NCBI RefSeq assembly: GCF_900113035.1
Contig: NZ_FONX01000013.1
Span: 36,978 to 100,977, forward strand
Source: Paracidovorax wautersii
GTDB taxonomy: Bacteria; Pseudomonadota; Gammaproteobacteria; Burkholderiales; Burkholderiaceae_C
Direction: 5' to 3'
DNA length: 64,000 bases
Each line of letters opens with the position of its first letter. Within the stretch, counting starts at the first letter, position 1. The position numbers were made by a program, and so were the translations under genes. The notes under the pieces are model-generated. The model saw nothing but the letters and a program-made list of their open reading frames with translations, was not told where the DNA came from and did no database searches. This document shows positions 45,752 through 56,972 of the stretch, in pieces.

Positions 45752-47667
45752 AGGCTGCCCTCCAGTTCCTGGCCGGCGTCGTGCGCCAGCGTGCGCACCG
45801 CGTCGCAGAAGACGCGGGCGCGGTGCTCGTAGCCGCTGAACATGTCGAAGCTGGCGCAGGCCGGCGACATCAGCACCGCATCGCCCGGACGGGCCAGGCG
45901 GGTGGCGGCCTGCACGGCCTCCGGCAGCGTCGCGGCGGATTCGACCGGCACGCCCGCACCCTGCAGCGCGGCGCCGATCTGCGGGCCGTCGCGGCCGATC
46001 AGCACCACGGCGCGGGCATGGCGGGCCACGGGGTCGGCCAGCGGGGAGAAGTCCTGCCCCTTGCCGTCGCCGCCCAGGATGACGACCACGCGCCGGTCGG
46101 CGCCCAGGCCCGTCAGCGCGGCCACGGTGGCGCCCACGTTGGTGCCCTTGCTGTCGTCGAAGTATTCGATCTCGCCCACCATGCCGATAGGCTCCACCCG
46201 GTGCGGCTCGCCCCGGTATTCGCGCAGCCCGTAGAGCATGGGCGCGAGCGAGCAGCCGGCCGCATGGGCCAGCGCCAGCGCGGCCAGCGCGTTGATGGCG
46301 TTGTGCCGGCCGCGGATGCGCAGCGCATCGGCGGGCATCAGCCGCTGGATGTGCAGGTCTTCGGCCGCTGCCGCAGCGGCGCGCGGGCGGCGCGCCGTCT
46401 CGTCGGCTTCCTGCGCGCGCACCAGCCAGGCCATGCCGGACACGACCTCGATGCCGAAGTCGCCGGGCCGCCGGGGCATGTCGCCGCCGAAGGTGACGTG
46501 GTTGCGCAGCACCGGCTTGGCGGCCTTGGCGCGCGATGCGGCGGGCTTTTTCGCGGGGGCGGCCTCGCCCGCAGGCGTGGCGGGCGCAGCGGGTGCGGCC
46601 GGCGTGAGCATGGCCATCACCTCGGCATCGTCGCGGTTGAGCACCATCAGGCCGGTCTGGCCGAAGATGCGCGACTTGGCGCGGGCGTAGGCAGGCAGGT
46701 CGCCGTGCCAGTCCAGATGGTCCTGGCTGATGTTGAGCACGGTGGCGGCGGTGGGCTCGAAGCCCACGGCGTCGTCGAGCTGGAAGCTGGAGAGTTCCAG
46801 CACCCAGGTCTCGGGCAGCGTGCCGGCGTCGATGTGCTGGGCCAGCGTGTCCATCAGCGTGGGACCGATGTTGCCGGCCACGGCCACGCTGCGGCCGGCG
46901 CAGTCCGCCAGCAGGCCGGTGAGCGAGGTGACGGTGGTCTTGCCGTTGGTGCCGGTGATGGCCAGCACGGCGGGCGCGTAGCCGTGCGAGGCGCGCATTT
47001 CGGCCAGCGCCTGTGCGTAGAGGCTCAATTCGCCCGTGACGCGCACGCCTTCCGCGCCGGCTGCTACGAAAACAGGAGCAAGCGTGGCAGGACTCAGGCC
47101 CGGCGATCGGTAGATGGCATGCAGGCCGCGGCCTTGCACCAGGCGCTCGTCGAACGCGCCGGCGATGAAGCGCACCTGCGGCAATTCCGCCTCCAGCACG
47201 GCGCGCTGGGGCGGTGCCTCGCGCGTGTCGGCCACGGTGACGTCGGCGCCGCAGCGCACGCACCAGCGCGCCATGGCGAGGCCCGAGGCACCCAGGCCCA
47301 AGATCAGCACGCGGCGGCCTTGGAGGCCGGCCAGATGCTCGCCAGGGCGGCCTTCGGGCACGGGGGCCTGGGGCGCGGCGGCTTCGCTGGAGGCATCGGC
47401 CTGCGCATCGCCAGCGGCAGCCGGTGCGGATGCGGGGGCGCCGGCTTCGGGCGCGGCCACGTCGGCGAAGATGCGGGCGACGAACTCGGCCGCGGCCTGC
47501 GCGGCGGAGCCGGGCTGGTAGGCCTCGTCGGCCGCTGCAGGCGCGGGAGCAGCCACGGGCACGGAATCCGGCTCAGGCACGGATGCGGCAGCGCCGGCGC
47601 TGTGGCCGGCGTCTTCGCCAGGCAGTTCCTGGTCGTCGGGGCGGGGTTGCGGATCGTGCGGGTTCAT
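45748..47667 (-). CDS. murD: UDP-MurNAc-L-Ala--D-Glu ligase with N-terminal extension
   Basis: MurD adds D-Glu to UDP-MurNAc-L-Ala. The catalytic core starts near residue 112 ([19 protein letters not shown]), with P-loop GTNGKTT at 239-245 and the C-terminal [11 protein letters not shown] and [17 protein letters not shown]-like (EHRARVF) segments. Upstream lies a 110-residue Ala/Pro/Glu-rich extension absent from typical MurD (about 440 residues), and a second Ala/Pro/Lys-rich insert sits at about 350-385, giving 639 residues. The start at 47667 overlaps mraY by ATGA, the rule in this cluster, so the extension is probably translated; an internal GTG near residue 103 is the alternative. Confidence 0.92.
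   Translation of the reverse strand: MNPHDPQPRPDDQELPGEDAGHSAGAAASVPEPDSVPVAAPAPAAADEAYQPGSAAQAAAEFVARIFADVAAPEAGAPASAPAAAGDAQADASSEAAAPQAPVPEGRPGEHLAGLQGRRVLILGLGASGLAMARWCVRCGADVTVADTREAPPQRAVLEAELPQVRFIAGAFDERLVQGRGLHAIYRSPGLSPATLAPVFVAAGAEGVRVTGELSLYAQALAEMRASHGYAPAVLAITGTNGKTTVTSLTGLLADCAGRSVAVAGNIGPTLMDTLAQHIDAGTLPETWVLELSSFQLDDAVGFEPTAATVLNISQDHLDWHGDLPAYARAKSRIFGQTGLMVLNRDDAEVMAMLTPAAPAAPATPAGEAAPAKKPAASRAKAAKPVLRNHVTFGGDMPRRPGDFGIEVVSGMAWLVRAQEADETARRPRAAAAAAEDLHIQRLMPADALRIRGRHNAINALAALALAHAAGCSLAPMLYGLREYRGEPHRVEPIGMVGEIEYFDDSKGTNVGATVAALTGLGADRRVVVILGGDGKGQDFSPLADPVARHARAVVLIGRDGPQIGAALQGAGVPVESAATLPEAVQAATRLARPGDAVLMSPACASFDMFSGYEHRARVFCDAVRTLAHDAGQELEGSL
47063..47079 (+). repeat. 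17-bp motif inside murD, copy i
   Basis: Plus strand GCTAC-GAAAACA-GGAGC; in murD it reads GCT CCT GTT TTC GTA GC, giving APVFVA with the rare Val codon GTA. AAGCGTGGC follows on the plus strand, reminiscent of the hairpin arm. Confidence 0.6.
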
Positions 47668-48845
47668 CGCAGTTTCAGCGTGGACAGGCTGAGCAGGCAC
47701 AGCAGCAGCGTGATGATCCAGAAGCGCACGACCACCTGCGTCTCGGTCCAGCCGCTCTTCTCGAAGTGGTGGTGCAGCGGCGCCATCTTGAGCAGGCGGC
47801 GCCCGGTGCCGTAGCGGCGCTTGGTGAACTTGAACCAGGAGACCTGCAGCATCACCGACAGGGCCTCCACCACGAAGATGCCGCCCATCACGGCCAGCAC
47901 GATTTCCTGGCGCACGATCACCGCGACCGTGCCCAGCGCAGCGCCCAGCGCCAGCGCGCCCACGTCGCCCATGAAGACCTGCGCCGGATTGGCGTTGAAC
48001 CAGAGGAAGGCCAGCCCCGCGCCGGACATGGCCGAGCAGAACACCAGCAACTCGCCCGCGCCCGCGATGTGCGGGAACAGCAGGTACTTGGAGAACACCA
48101 CGTTGCCCGCCACGTAGGCGAAGAGGCCCAGCGTGGCGCCCACCAGCACCACCGGCATGATCGCCAGGCCGTCCAGGCCGTCGGTCAGGTTGACGGCGTT
48201 GCTCGCGCCGACGATGACCAGATAGGTCAGGATGACGAAGCCCAGCACGCCGAGCGGATAGGTCACTTCCTTGAAGAACGGCACCAGCAGCCCGGCCTTG
48301 GGCGGCAGGCTGAGCGAGAAGCCGGACTGCACCCAGGCCAGGAACAGCTCGAACACGCGGGCATTGGAATTCTCGGAAATGCTGAACACCAGGTAGAGCG
48401 CCGCGACCAGCCCGATGACGGACTGCCAGAAATACTTCTCGCGCGAGCGCATGCCTTCCGGGTCCTTGTTGACCACCTTGCGCCAGTCGTCCACCCAGCC
48501 GATCGCGCCGAAGCCCAGCATCACGGCCAGCACGATCCACACGAAGCGGTTGGAGAGGTCGGCCCAGAGCAGCGTGGACAGCGTGATGGCGCCCAGGATG
48601 AGCACGCCGCCCATGGTGGGCGTGCCGCTCTTGGCCAGGTGCGATTGCATGGCATAGCCGCGGATGGGCTGGCCGATCTTCAGCGCCGTGAGCATGCGGA
48701 TCACCTTCGGCCCGGCGACCAGCCCGATGAGCAGGGCCGTCACCGCGGCCATCACGGCACGGAACGTGAGGTACTGGAACACCCGGAACGAGCTGAGCTC
48801 GGGATTGCCGGTTTCCTGCAGCCATTGCGCGAGCAGCATCAGCAT
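47664..48845 (-). CDS. mraY: Phospho-MurNAc-pentapeptide translocase MraY
   Basis: A 393-residue polytopic enzyme transferring phospho-MurNAc-pentapeptide to undecaprenyl phosphate (lipid I). Ten membrane segments; motifs [22 protein letters not shown] (DDxxK-type aspartates), [24 protein letters not shown] and [12 protein letters not shown]. Two ATGs are close (48845 and 48839); the first has GGAGG seven bases upstream and overlaps murF by 7 bases, the second by 1 (TGATG). Confidence 0.97.
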   Translation of the reverse strand: MLMLLAQWLQETGNPELSSFRVFQYLTFRAVMAAVTALLIGLVAGPKVIRMLTALKIGQPIRGYAMQSHLAKSGTPTMGGVLILGAITLSTLLWADLSNRFVWIVLAVMLGFGAIGWVDDWRKVVNKDPEGMRSREKYFWQSVIGLVAALYLVFSISENSNARVFELFLAWVQSGFSLSLPPKAGLLVPFFKEVTYPLGVLGFVILTYLVIVGASNAVNLTDGLDGLAIMPVVLVGATLGLFAYVAGNVVFSKYLLFPHIAGAGELLVFCSAMSGAGLAFLWFNANPAQVFMGDVGALALGAALGTVAVIVRQEIVLAVMGGIFVVEALSVMLQVSWFKFTKRRYGTGRRLLKMAPLHHHFEKSGWTETQVVVRFWIITLLLCLLSLSTLKLR

Positions 48846-50311
48846 GCGGACACCTCCCGTGCGGGGCCGTAGCCCGCGCCTGTCTGTTCCTCTGTGCCGG
48901 CTTCCAGCGCCTGCACCACTTGCTCCATCTTCATGAACCGGGATCCCTTCACCAGCACGCTGCCCACCGCGGGCAGCGCCTTGCGCACCGCTGCCTGCAG
49001 CGATGCCATATCGTCGAAATGCGTCGCCGCCGGCCCGAAGGCTTCGGCGGCGTGCGTGCTTTGGGCACCGAGGGCGAACAGCAGGTCGATGCCGCTGCGC
49101 CGCGCGTGCTCCCCAGCCTCCGAATGGAAACGGGGCCCTTCGTTCCCTACTTCGCCCATATCGCCCAGCACCAGCAGGCGCGGGCCGGGTAGTTCGGCCA
49201 GCACGTCGATGGCGGCCTGCACGGAGTCGGGGTTGGCGTTGTAGGTGTCGTCCACCACGGCCAGGCTGCGCCCGCCGTGGGCCAGCGCGAAGGCGCGCGA
49301 GCGGCCCTTGACCGGCACGAAGGCCGAGAGGCCCTGGGCGATGGCTGCGAGCGGCACGCCGGCGGCCACGGCGCAGGCCGCCACGGCCAGGGCGTTGTCC
49401 ACGTTGTGGCGGCCGGCGATGTGCAGGGCCGCGTCGAAGCTGCCCTGCGGGGTGGCGATGCGCACCTGCCAGGCGCCGCCCTGCCAGCGGGCGGCGGGGC
49501 AGTACACGTCGGCGCCGCTGTCTTCGCGGCCGAAGGTGAGGCAGGCGCGGCCGGCCGCCAGTTCGCGCCAGAGCGGCGTATAGGCGTCGCCCGCGGGGAA
49601 CACGGCCGTGCCGTCCGGCGGCAGCGCGGACAGCACCGAGCCGTTCTCGCGCGCCACGGCCTGCACGGTGTGCATGAATTCGAGGTGCTCGCGCTGGGCG
49701 TTGTTGACCAACGCCACCGTGGGCCGGGCCATATCCGCCAGGCAGGCGATCTCGCCCGGATGGTTCATGCCCATCTCGATCACGGCGGCGCGGTGCGCGG
49801 CGGTGAGGCGCAGCAGCATCAGCGGCACGCCGATGTCGTTGTTGAAGTTGCCCTGCGTGGCGAAGGCGCGTTCCTCGTCCGGGCCCTGCCAGGCGCGCAG
49901 CACGGCGGCGCACATCTGGGTGACGGTGGTCTTGCCGTTGCTGCCCGTCACGCCGATCAGCGGCAGCGAGAACTGCGCGCGCCAGCCGGCCGCGAGCGCG
50001 CCCAGGGCCTGGAGCGTGTCGGGCACCTCGATGCCGGCGAGGCCTGCGGCTTCGAGCCCGCCATGCGCCAGCGCGGCGGCGGCGCCAGAGGCGCGGGCAT
50101 CGGCCAGGAAGGCGTTGGCGTCGAAGCGCTCGCCCTTGAGCGCCACGAACAGGTCGCCCGCTTGCAGCGTGCGCGTGTCGGTATGCACGCGCAGCAGCGG
50201 CGTGGCACCGTCGCCGACCAGGCGTGCGCCGGACACGCGCGCGGCCAGCAGCGCATGGGCCTGCCGCAGGGTCAGCATGGGGGCGGAAGACGGGGTGTGC
50301 GCAGTCGTCAT
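48839..50311 (-). CDS. murF: UDP-MurNAc-tripeptide--D-Ala-D-Ala ligase MurF
   Basis: A 490-residue Mur ligase adding D-Ala-D-Ala made by Ddl. P-loop [38 protein letters not shown] and [18 protein letters not shown] are all present. It overlaps murE by 4 bases. Somewhat longer than E. coli MurF, with an extra C-terminal Glu/Gly-rich tail. Confidence 0.96.
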   Translation of the reverse strand: MTTAHTPSSAPMLTLRQAHALLAARVSGARLVGDGATPLLRVHTDTRTLQAGDLFVALKGERFDANAFLADARASGAAAALAHGGLEAAGLAGIEVPDTLQALGALAAGWRAQFSLPLIGVTGSNGKTTVTQMCAAVLRAWQGPDEERAFATQGNFNNDIGVPLMLLRLTAAHRAAVIEMGMNHPGEIACLADMARPTVALVNNAQREHLEFMHTVQAVARENGSVLSALPPDGTAVFPAGDAYTPLWRELAAGRACLTFGREDSGADVYCPAARWQGGAWQVRIATPQGSFDAALHIAGRHNVDNALAVAACAVAAGVPLAAIAQGLSAFVPVKGRSRAFALAHGGRSLAVVDDTYNANPDSVQAAIDVLAELPGPRLLVLGDMGEVGNEGPRFHSEAGEHARRSGIDLLFALGAQSTHAAEAFGPAATHFDDMASLQAAVRKALPAVGSVLVKGSRFMKMEQVVQALEAGTEEQTGAGYGPAREVSAC

Positions 50312-51816
50312 GCGGCGCTCCCTGCTCGGCGGGCCAGTGCGGCGCGGGCGTGCTCCATGTCGGAGAACGGGCGGCGCTCGCCGGCCGTTTCCTGATAGTC
50401 CTCATGGCCCTTGCCGGCCAGGAGCACCACGTCTTCGGCGGCGGCCTCGCGCAGCGCCAGGGCGATGGCCGCGGCGCGGTCGGGCTCGGCCTGCACAGTC
50501 AGGCCGGCGATGGTGCCCTGCAGGATCTGGCGGATGATCTCGGCCGGCTCTTCGCCGCGCGGGTTGTCGCTGGTCACGACCACGCGGTCGGCCCGCTGCT
50601 GCGCGGCGGCGCCCATCAGCGGGCGCTTGGCCGCATCGCGGTTGCCGCCGCAGCCGAACACGCACCAGAGGCGCCCGCCCCGCGCCTGGGCGACGGGCTT
50701 GAGCGCCTGCAGCGCCTGGTCGAGCGCGTCGGGCGTGTGGGCATAGTCCACGGCCACCAGCGGCTGGCCGGGGGCGGCGATCTGCTCCATGCGGCCGGGC
50801 ACGGGCGTGAGCTGCGCGCAGGCGTAGAGGGCATGCTCCAGCGGCACGCCGATGGCGCGCAGCGCGGCGATCACGCCCAGCAGGTTGGAGACGTTGTAGA
50901 GGCCGATCAGCCGCGTCTGCAGCACATGCGACTGCGCGCCTTCGGCCACGGTGAAGACGAGGCCCTCGTCGCCGTGCACGATGTCGCGCGCCTGCAGACG
51001 GGCCGGCTCGCGCAGGGAAACGCTCCAGACATCCAGCGGCCGCTCGGCCAGCGTGGCATGCAGTTCGGCGCCGCGCGGATCGTCGATGTTGATCACCGCC
51101 GACTGCAGGCCGGGCGCATCGAACAGCATGGCCTTGGCCTGCCAGTAGGCGGCCATGGTGGGGTGGTAGTCCAGGTGGTCCTGGGTGAAATTGGTGAAGA
51201 GCGCCACGCGCACGCGGGTGCCCGCGAGGCGGTGCTCCGCCATGCCGATGGACGAAGCCTCGATGGCGCAGGCCGTCTGGCCCGCGTCGGCGAAGCGCTG
51301 GAACACGCGCTGCAGCCGCACCGGATCGGGCGTGGTCATGCCGGTGGCCTCCAGCGCGGGCGGCACGCCCACGCCCAGGGTGCCCACCACGGCGCAGCCG
51401 CCGGGCGCGGCCAGCCCTTCGCGGGCGAGCACGTTGAGCGCGTCGGCCAGCCACCAGGCGGTGCTGGTCTTGCCGTTGGTGCCGGTCACGGCCAGCACGT
51501 CGAGCCGGTGGGTGGGCAGGCCGAACCATTCGGCGGCGATCAGGCCCAGCGCCGCCTTCAGGCCGCGCAGCGCGGCGACCTGCGGGATCACGAAGCCGTA
51601 GAGCTCGATGCCCTCCTGCTCCACCAGGCAGGCCGTGGCGCCGCGCGCCAGCGCCTCGCCCACATGGGCGCGGCCGTCGGTGGCGGCGCCGGGCCAGGCG
51701 ATGAAGCCGTCGCCGGGCGCGACGAGGCGGCTGTCGGTCTGCAGCGTGCCGGTGACGCGCTCGCGCAGCCACTGCACAGCGGCCTGCACGGAGGTGAGGG
51801 ACATGACCTGGGTCAT
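50308..51816 (-). CDS. murE: UDP-MurNAc-L-Ala-D-Glu--meso-DAP ligase MurE
   Basis: A 502-residue Mur ligase adding the third stem residue. P-loop TGTNGKTS at 111-118, [14 protein letters not shown], and the DAP-recognition motif DNPR at 417-420 within SDNPRGEEP, so the peptidoglycan is of the meso-DAP type, in line with Mpl. Start ATG 51816 overlaps the ftsI stop as ATGA; a second ATG four codons later is possible. Confidence 0.96.
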   Translation of the reverse strand: MTQVMSLTSVQAAVQWLRERVTGTLQTDSRLVAPGDGFIAWPGAATDGRAHVGEALARGATACLVEQEGIELYGFVIPQVAALRGLKAALGLIAAEWFGLPTHRLDVLAVTGTNGKTSTAWWLADALNVLAREGLAAPGGCAVVGTLGVGVPPALEATGMTTPDPVRLQRVFQRFADAGQTACAIEASSIGMAEHRLAGTRVRVALFTNFTQDHLDYHPTMAAYWQAKAMLFDAPGLQSAVINIDDPRGAELHATLAERPLDVWSVSLREPARLQARDIVHGDEGLVFTVAEGAQSHVLQTRLIGLYNVSNLLGVIAALRAIGVPLEHALYACAQLTPVPGRMEQIAAPGQPLVAVDYAHTPDALDQALQALKPVAQARGGRLWCVFGCGGNRDAAKRPLMGAAAQQRADRVVVTSDNPRGEEPAEIIRQILQGTIAGLTVQAEPDRAAAIALALREAAAEDVVLLAGKGHEDYQETAGERRPFSDMEHARAALARRAGSAA

Positions 51817-53564
51817 AGCGGCTCCTTCACCGTATCGGCCACGATCTGCGGCTTGACCGCCATGTCGGGCTGCACGCCCATCATGCGCAGGGTCTGCTGC
51901 ACCACCACGCTGAACACCGGCGCGGCCACGGCGCCGCCGTAGAAGACGCCGTCGCTGGGCTCGTCGATCATCACGGCGACGATGATGCGGGGCTTGTCGA
52001 TGGGCGCCAGGCCCGTGAACCAGCCGCGGTACTTGCCGGCCGCGTAGTGCTTGCCCACCTGCTTGCGGGCCGTGCCGGACTTGCCGCCCACCGAGTAGCC
52101 CACGGTCTGCGCCTGCTGGCCGGTGCCGCCCGGGCCGGCGGCCATCTGCAGCATCTTGCGGATCTGTGCGGCCGTGCGTTCGGAGAACACGGGCACGCCC
52201 ACCGCGGGCTCGTTGGTCTTGAGGATGGTGGCGGGAATGATCTTGCCGTCGTTGGCGAACACGGTATAGGAGCGCGCCATCTGCAGCAGGCTGGCCGAGA
52301 GGCCGTAGCCGTAGGACATGGTGGCCTGCTCGATCGGCCGCCAGGTCTTGTAGGGGCGCAGGCGCCCCGTCACCACGCCGGGGAAGTGGATCTGCGGCTT
52401 CTGGCCGAAGCCCGCAGCCGTGAAGGTCTCCCACATCTCCTTGGCGGGCAGCGTCATCGCGATCTTGGTCGTGCCCACGTTGCTGGACTTCTGGATCACG
52501 CCTTCCACGGTCAGCACGCCGTGGTTGCTGGTGTCGGAGATGGTGGAGCCGGTGACGGTGACGCGGCCCGGGTTGGTGTCGATGATGGTGTCGGGCCGCA
52601 CGCGGCCGGTCTCCAGCGCCAGGCCGATGGTGAAGGGCTTCATGGTCGAGCCGGGCTCGAACACGTCGGTGATGGCGCGGTTGCGCAGCTGCTCGCCGGT
52701 CAGGTTCTGGCGCTTGTCGGGCACGTAGCTCGGGTAGTTGGCCAGCGCCAGCAGCTCGCCCGTGTGCGCGTCGATCACCACCACGCTGCCGGCCTTGGCC
52801 TTGTGCAGCGCCACCTGGTCGCGCAGCTTCTGGTAGGCGAAGAACTGCACCTTGCTGTCGATGGACAGCTGCACGTCCTGGCCGTCCACGGGCGGAATGT
52901 CGGCGCCCACGCCTTCGACCACGCGGCCCAGCCGGTCCTTGATGACGCGGCGCGAGCCGGGCTTGCCGCCCAGCTCCTTGTTGAAGGCCAGCTCGATGCC
53001 TTCCTGGCCCTGGTCTTCCACGTTGGTGAAGCCCACGACGTGCGCTGCGGCCTCGCCTTCGGGGTACTGGCGCTTGTATTCCTTGCGCTGGTAGATGCCC
53101 TTGATGTTCAGCGCGGCGATCTGCTGGCCCACTTCCCAGTCGAGCTGGCGCTTGATCCAGACGAAGGTCTTGTCCTCGTCGGCCAGCTTGGCCTGCAGCG
53201 CGGGCAGCGGCATGTCCAGCAGCTTGGCCAGCTGGCGCAGCTTGGCCTTGACCTCGGGGTCGTCCTGCTCCACGTCTTCGGGAATGGCCCAGATGCTGGC
53301 GGCCGGCACGCTGGAGGCGAGGATCAGGCCGTTGCGGTCGAGGATGCGGCCGCGGTTGGCCGGCAGCTCCAGCGTGCGGGCGAAGCGCACCTCGCCCTGG
53401 CGCCGGAAGAAGGCGTTGTCGAACACCTGCACGTAGGCGGCCCGGGCGGCCAGGGCCACGAAACCCAGCGCCACCAGGGCGACGATGAACTTGCTGCGCC
53501 AGAGCGGCGTGCGCGACGCCAGCAACGGGCTGGAGGTGTAGTTGACGCTGCGGCTGTTTCTCAT
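51813..53564 (-). CDS. ftsI: Division transpeptidase FtsI (PBP3)
   Basis: A 583-residue class B penicillin-binding protein. Short cytoplasmic N-terminus, membrane anchor (about 24-44), pedestal domain, then the transpeptidase domain: S306-T-M-K309 (SxxK), SSN in KSSNVGTTK, and KSG in GGKSGTARK (KTG variant). It cross-links septal peptidoglycan with FtsW. It overlaps ftsL and murE by 4 bases each. Confidence 0.97.
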   Translation of the reverse strand: MRNSRSVNYTSSPLLASRTPLWRSKFIVALVALGFVALAARAAYVQVFDNAFFRRQGEVRFARTLELPANRGRILDRNGLILASSVPAASIWAIPEDVEQDDPEVKAKLRQLAKLLDMPLPALQAKLADEDKTFVWIKRQLDWEVGQQIAALNIKGIYQRKEYKRQYPEGEAAAHVVGFTNVEDQGQEGIELAFNKELGGKPGSRRVIKDRLGRVVEGVGADIPPVDGQDVQLSIDSKVQFFAYQKLRDQVALHKAKAGSVVVIDAHTGELLALANYPSYVPDKRQNLTGEQLRNRAITDVFEPGSTMKPFTIGLALETGRVRPDTIIDTNPGRVTVTGSTISDTSNHGVLTVEGVIQKSSNVGTTKIAMTLPAKEMWETFTAAGFGQKPQIHFPGVVTGRLRPYKTWRPIEQATMSYGYGLSASLLQMARSYTVFANDGKIIPATILKTNEPAVGVPVFSERTAAQIRKMLQMAAGPGGTGQQAQTVGYSVGGKSGTARKQVGKHYAAGKYRGWFTGLAPIDKPRIIVAVMIDEPSDGVFYGGAVAAPVFSVVVQQTLRMMGVQPDMAVKPQIVADTVKEPL

Positions 53565-53908
53565 GGCCGCCTCCCGCTGGGGCGCTGTGCCGCGGCCGCC
53601 GTGCCGGTGGCCGGGGCCGGCTCGGCCACGGGCGGCACGATGGCGCCGCCGTCGGTCACGTACTGGGTGATCGCCGGGGTCGTGGTGCGCATCTGCAGGC
53701 GGTCGCGCGCGAGCTTCTCGATGCGCAGCGGCGTGGCCTGGGCCCGCTTTTCGACCTGCAGGCGCTGGTGTTCGGTTTCGAGCCGGCGCGACTCGGCCAC
53801 GGCGCGGTCGAGTTCGGTGAAGAGCAGGCGCGATTCGTACTGCGTGCGCACCACGAACATCGCGCTGACCATCACGGCCACCAGCAGCACCAGGTTGAGC
53901 CGCGTCAT
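53561..53908 (-). CDS. ftsL: Cell division protein FtsL
   Basis: A 115-residue bitopic protein: [20 protein letters not shown] is the membrane segment (about 3-21), followed by a periplasmic coiled coil ([20 protein letters not shown]) and a Pro/Ala/Thr-rich tail. It bridges FtsQ and FtsB/FtsI in the divisome. Position between rsmH and ftsI and 4-base overlaps on both sides decide the call. Confidence 0.92.
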   Translation of the reverse strand: MTRLNLVLLVAVMVSAMFVVRTQYESRLLFTELDRAVAESRRLETEHQRLQVEKRAQATPLRIEKLARDRLQMRTTTPAITQYVTDGGAIVPPVAEPAPATGTAAAAQRPSGRRP

Positions 53909-54834
53909 GCCGGGACTTCCGTGCGTTCGGCCACGCGCATGACCGCGCTGCGTGCCCGCGGGTTGGCTGCCACTTCGCCAGCGCTGGGCTTGATGCGGTC
54001 CAGCGCGTTCAGCCGCATGGGCTGCGGCGCCGCGAACGGCGCACGGCGGTCATAGACCTCCTTGGAATGCTGGGCGATGAACTGCTTGACGATACGGTCT
54101 TCGAGCGAATGGAAGCTGATGACCACCAGCCGCCCGCCGGGCGCCAGCACGCGCAGGCTGGCCTCTAGCGCCTGCTGCAGCTCTTCCAGTTCGGCATTGA
54201 TGAAAATCCGAAGAGCCTGGAAGGTGCGTGTGGCAGGGTTCTGGCCCTGTTCGCGGGTGCGGACCGCACCAGCCACGAGTTCGGCCAGCTCGGCAGTGGT
54301 GCCGATCGGGCCGCGCTCCTGCCGGCGAGCAACAATCGCCTTTGCAATGGGGCCAGCAAACCGCTCTTCGCCGTATTCACGTATCACCTCCGCAATCTGT
54401 CCGACCTCGGCATCGGCGAGCCATTCGGCCACGCTCTGGCCGCGCGTGGTGTCCATGCGCATGTCCAGGGGGCCGTCGAACCGGAAACTGAAACCCCGTC
54501 CGGGGCTGTCGATCTGGGGCGAGCTGACGCCCAGGTCCAGCAGCACGCCTGCGGCGCTGCCTGCGGGCATCTCGCCGAGATTGCGAAAGCCCTCGTGCCG
54601 AATGGAAAAACGCGCATCGGTGATGCGCGTTGCCTCTGCGATGGCTTCGGGGTCCTTGTCGAACGCCACGAGGCGCCCCTCAGGTCCGAGCCGCAGCAGG
54701 ATGCGGCGCGAATGCCCCCCTCGCCCGAAGGTGCCATCGATGAATGTGCCGGACGGCGACTCTCCGGCCGCGCCCAGCAGGGCGTCGACCGCTTCGTCGA
54801 GCAGTACGGTGGTGTGTTGCAGGGTGGATTGCAC
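53905..54834 (-). CDS. rsmH: 16S rRNA m4C1402 methyltransferase RsmH
   Basis: A 309-residue methyltransferase (MraW) for N4-methylation of C1402. [27 protein letters not shown] (SAM motif I), [28 protein letters not shown] and [16 protein letters not shown]. The start is GTG at 54834 with only an AGG-type ribosome-binding site, 8 bases after the mraZ stop. The segment at 54170-54420 is slightly lower in GC than its neighbours. Confidence 0.96.
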   Translation of the reverse strand: MQSTLQHTTVLLDEAVDALLGAAGESPSGTFIDGTFGRGGHSRRILLRLGPEGRLVAFDKDPEAIAEATRITDARFSIRHEGFRNLGEMPAGSAAGVLLDLGVSSPQIDSPGRGFSFRFDGPLDMRMDTTRGQSVAEWLADAEVGQIAEVIREYGEERFAGPIAKAIVARRQERGPIGTTAELAELVAGAVRTREQGQNPATRTFQALRIFINAELEELQQALEASLRVLAPGGRLVVISFHSLEDRIVKQFIAQHSKEVYDRRAPFAAPQPMRLNALDRIKPSAGEVAANPRARSAVMRVAERTEVPA

Positions 54835-54842
54835 CGTAGGAC

Positions 54843-55271
54843 CTAGAAAGAAAAGTCCTGGAAGACTTCGGGCATGGCGGCTTGCATGGCTTCGGCTTCC
54901 TTGGCTTCGTACGTGGCCTTGTCCCACAGCTCGAAGTGGTTGCCCATGCCCAGCAGCATGGTGTCGCGGGTGATGCCGGCGGCCTGGCGCAGCTCGGGCG
55001 ACACCAGCACGCGGCCCGTGCCGTCCATCTCGACGTCCTGCGCATTGCCCAGGAAGATGCGCTTCCACCATTGGGCGGACATGGGCAGCTCGGCGATGCG
55101 TTCGCGGAATTTTTCCCATTCGGGGCGCGGGAACACCATCAGGCAGCCATGCGGATGCTTGGTGATGGTGAGCTGGCCTGCCGCCGTCGCCGAGAGGACG
55201 TCGCGATGCCGGGTCGGCACAGACAGCCGCCCCTTGGCATCGAGACTCAGCGATGACGCCCCTTGAAACAC
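54843..55271 (-). CDS. mraZ: dcw-cluster regulator MraZ
   Basis: A 142-residue AbrB-like DNA-binding protein with two MraZ repeats ([18 protein letters not shown] and [17 protein letters not shown]). It represses its own promoter, hence the dcw cluster, by binding GTGGG repeats. The start is GTG at 55271 ([14 protein letters not shown]), matching the family's usual beginning; upstream codons read through the operator. The operator and promoter are at 55325-55385. Confidence 0.95.
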   Translation of the reverse strand: MFQGASSLSLDAKGRLSVPTRHRDVLSATAAGQLTITKHPHGCLMVFPRPEWEKFRERIAELPMSAQWWKRIFLGNAQDVEMDGTGRVLVSPELRQAAGITRDTMLLGMGNHFELWDKATYEAKEAEAMQAAMPEVFQDFSF

Positions 55272-55324
55272 GAATGGAACCCCAGGTTGGTGGCGACCTT
55301 TTCGACCCCGGAATGGAGCAAAAA

Positions 55325-55385
55325 GGCACTTCTCACCACTTAATTGCACTTTTTCCCACTGTAGCAGGAAAAGCACACCTTTCAA
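55325..55385 (-). promoter_or_regulatory. dcw promoter with MraZ operator
   Basis: On the minus strand TTGAAA (55385-55380), a 16-base spacer and TACAGT (55363-55358) make a sigma70-like promoter. Four GTG boxes begin at 55359, 55349, 55339 and 55329, exactly 10 bp apart, the first reading GTGGGA and overlapping the -10. This is the known MraZ operator layout (GTG-type repeats one helical turn apart). Confidence 0.88.
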
Positions 55386-55532
55386 GGGGGGTTACACAAA
55401 ACTTTGCAATGAAATCAAGGACTTAGAAGCGAATCCCAAAGCGGGAATCCGCTGAAAATCCTTATCGCGCAAGCACTTAGGTGGTGGTATGCAAGTGGAA
55501 CCTGAAGCCTCGGGCCGAACGGCCCAGAAGGA

Positions 55533-56855
55533 TCACAAGATGTATCGGGACAGGTCCTCGTCCTGGCTCAGGGTCTGCAGCCGCGCATCGACATAGGCCG
55601 CGTCGATGGACACCGTCTGGCCCGATAGCCGGACCGCATCGAAGCTCACCTCGTCCAGCAGGCGCTCCATCACGGTGGACAGGCGCCGCGCGCCGATGTT
55701 CTCGGTGCGCTCGTTCACCTCGAAGGCGATGCGGGCCAGCCGGGTGATGCCTTCGGGGGTGAATTCCAGCGTCACGCCCTCGGTGGCCAGCAGCGCCTGG
55801 TACTGCTTGACCAGCGAGGCGTGCGTGCTGGTGAGGATGGCCTCGAAGTCCTGCACCGACAGCGATTCCAGCTCCACGCGGATCGGGAAGCGCCCCTGCA
55901 GCTCGGGGATCAGGTCGCTGGGCTTGGACAGGTGGAAGGCGCCCGAGGCGATGAACAGGATGTGGTCGGTCTTGACCATGCCGTACTTGGTGGACACCGT
56001 GGTGCCCTCCACCAGCGGCAGCAGGTCGCGCTGCACGCCCTGGCGCGACACGTCGGAGCCGCTCGCCTCCTGGCGGGTGGCGACCTTGTCGATCTCGTCC
56101 AGGAAGACGATGCCGTTCTGCTCGGCGTTCTGCAGGGCGCGGGTCTTCACGTCCTCCTCGTTGACGAGCTTGGCGGCTTCCTCGTCGGTCAGCTGCTTGA
56201 GCGCCTCGCCGATCTTGAGCTTGCGCGTCTTGCGGCGCTCCTGGCCCATCTGGCTGAACATGCCGCGCAACTGCTCGGCCATCTCTTCCATGCCCTGCGG
56301 GCCCATGATCTCCAGCTGCGGGCGGGCGTCGGCCAGCTCGATCTCGATTTCCTTGTCGTTCAGCTGGCCTTCGCGCAGCTTCTTGCGGAAGACCTGGCGG
56401 GCGGTGTTGTCGGCCGGGGGCGCATCGCCCGTGCCGCGCGCAGCGGGCACCAGCACGTCGAGGATGCGGTCTTCGGCCGCGTCTTCGGCGCGGGCGCGCA
56501 GGCCCTTCATGTCGGCCTCGCGCGTCTGCTTGACGGCCATCTCGACCAGGTCGCGGATGATGGAATCGACGTCCTTGCCCACATAGCCCACCTCGGTGAA
56601 CTTGGTGGCCTCGACCTTGATGAAGGGCGCATCGGCCAGCCGCGCGAGGCGCCGGGCGATCTCGGTCTTGCCCACGCCGGTCGGGCCGATCATGAGGATG
56701 TTCTTGGGCGTGATCTCCTGGCGCAGGCCGCCGTCCACCTGCTGGCGGCGCCAGCGGTTGCGCAGCGCGATGGCCACGGCGCGCTTGGCGCCGTGCTGGC
56801 CGACGATGTGGCGGTCGAGTTCGGAGACGATTTCCTGGGGGGTCATGGAGGACAT
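55533..56855 (-). CDS. hslU: HslU ATPase subunit of HslUV protease
   Basis: A 440-residue AAA+ unfoldase that feeds proteins to Hsl[17 protein letters not shown], Walker [10 protein letters not shown], the pore loop GYVGKD, Walker [10 protein letters not shown], and the C-terminal peptide LSRYIL that docks in HslV. Two ATGs (residues 1 and 4) are possible starts. A GGGCC/GGCCC hairpin (55512-55525) follows the stop without a T run. Confidence 0.97.
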   Translation of the reverse strand: MSSMTPQEIVSELDRHIVGQHGAKRAVAIALRNRWRRQQVDGGLRQEITPKNILMIGPTGVGKTEIARRLARLADAPFIKVEATKFTEVGYVGKDVDSIIRDLVEMAVKQTREADMKGLRARAEDAAEDRILDVLVPAARGTGDAPPADNTARQVFRKKLREGQLNDKEIEIELADARPQLEIMGPQGMEEMAEQLRGMFSQMGQERRKTRKLKIGEALKQLTDEEAAKLVNEEDVKTRALQNAEQNGIVFLDEIDKVATRQEASGSDVSRQGVQRDLLPLVEGTTVSTKYGMVKTDHILFIASGAFHLSKPSDLIPELQGRFPIRVELESLSVQDFEAILTSTHASLVKQYQALLATEGVTLEFTPEGITRLARIAFEVNERTENIGARRLSTVMERLLDEVSFDAVRLSGQTVSIDAAYVDARLQTLSQDEDLSRYIL

Positions 56856-56895
56856 GTGCGGTGCCTGCCTTTGCAGTTCAAAGCCAAAACGGCCG

Positions 56896-56939
56896 CCTGC
56901 GCACGATCTATCTGCGCAGGCAGCTACCAAATCAATAGC
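56896..56939 (+). repeat. Hairpin plus 17-bp motif between hslV and hslU, copy j
   Basis: Arms CCTGCGC (56896-56902) and GCGCAGG (56914-56920) with an 11-nt loop, then GCTAC-CAAATCA-ATAGC at 56923-56939. It fills the 117-base gap between the two subunit genes and would be transcribed with them. Confidence 0.8.
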
Positions 56940-56972
56940 GAATCGAGAGGTGGGGCAGCCAGGGGGCTGCGC

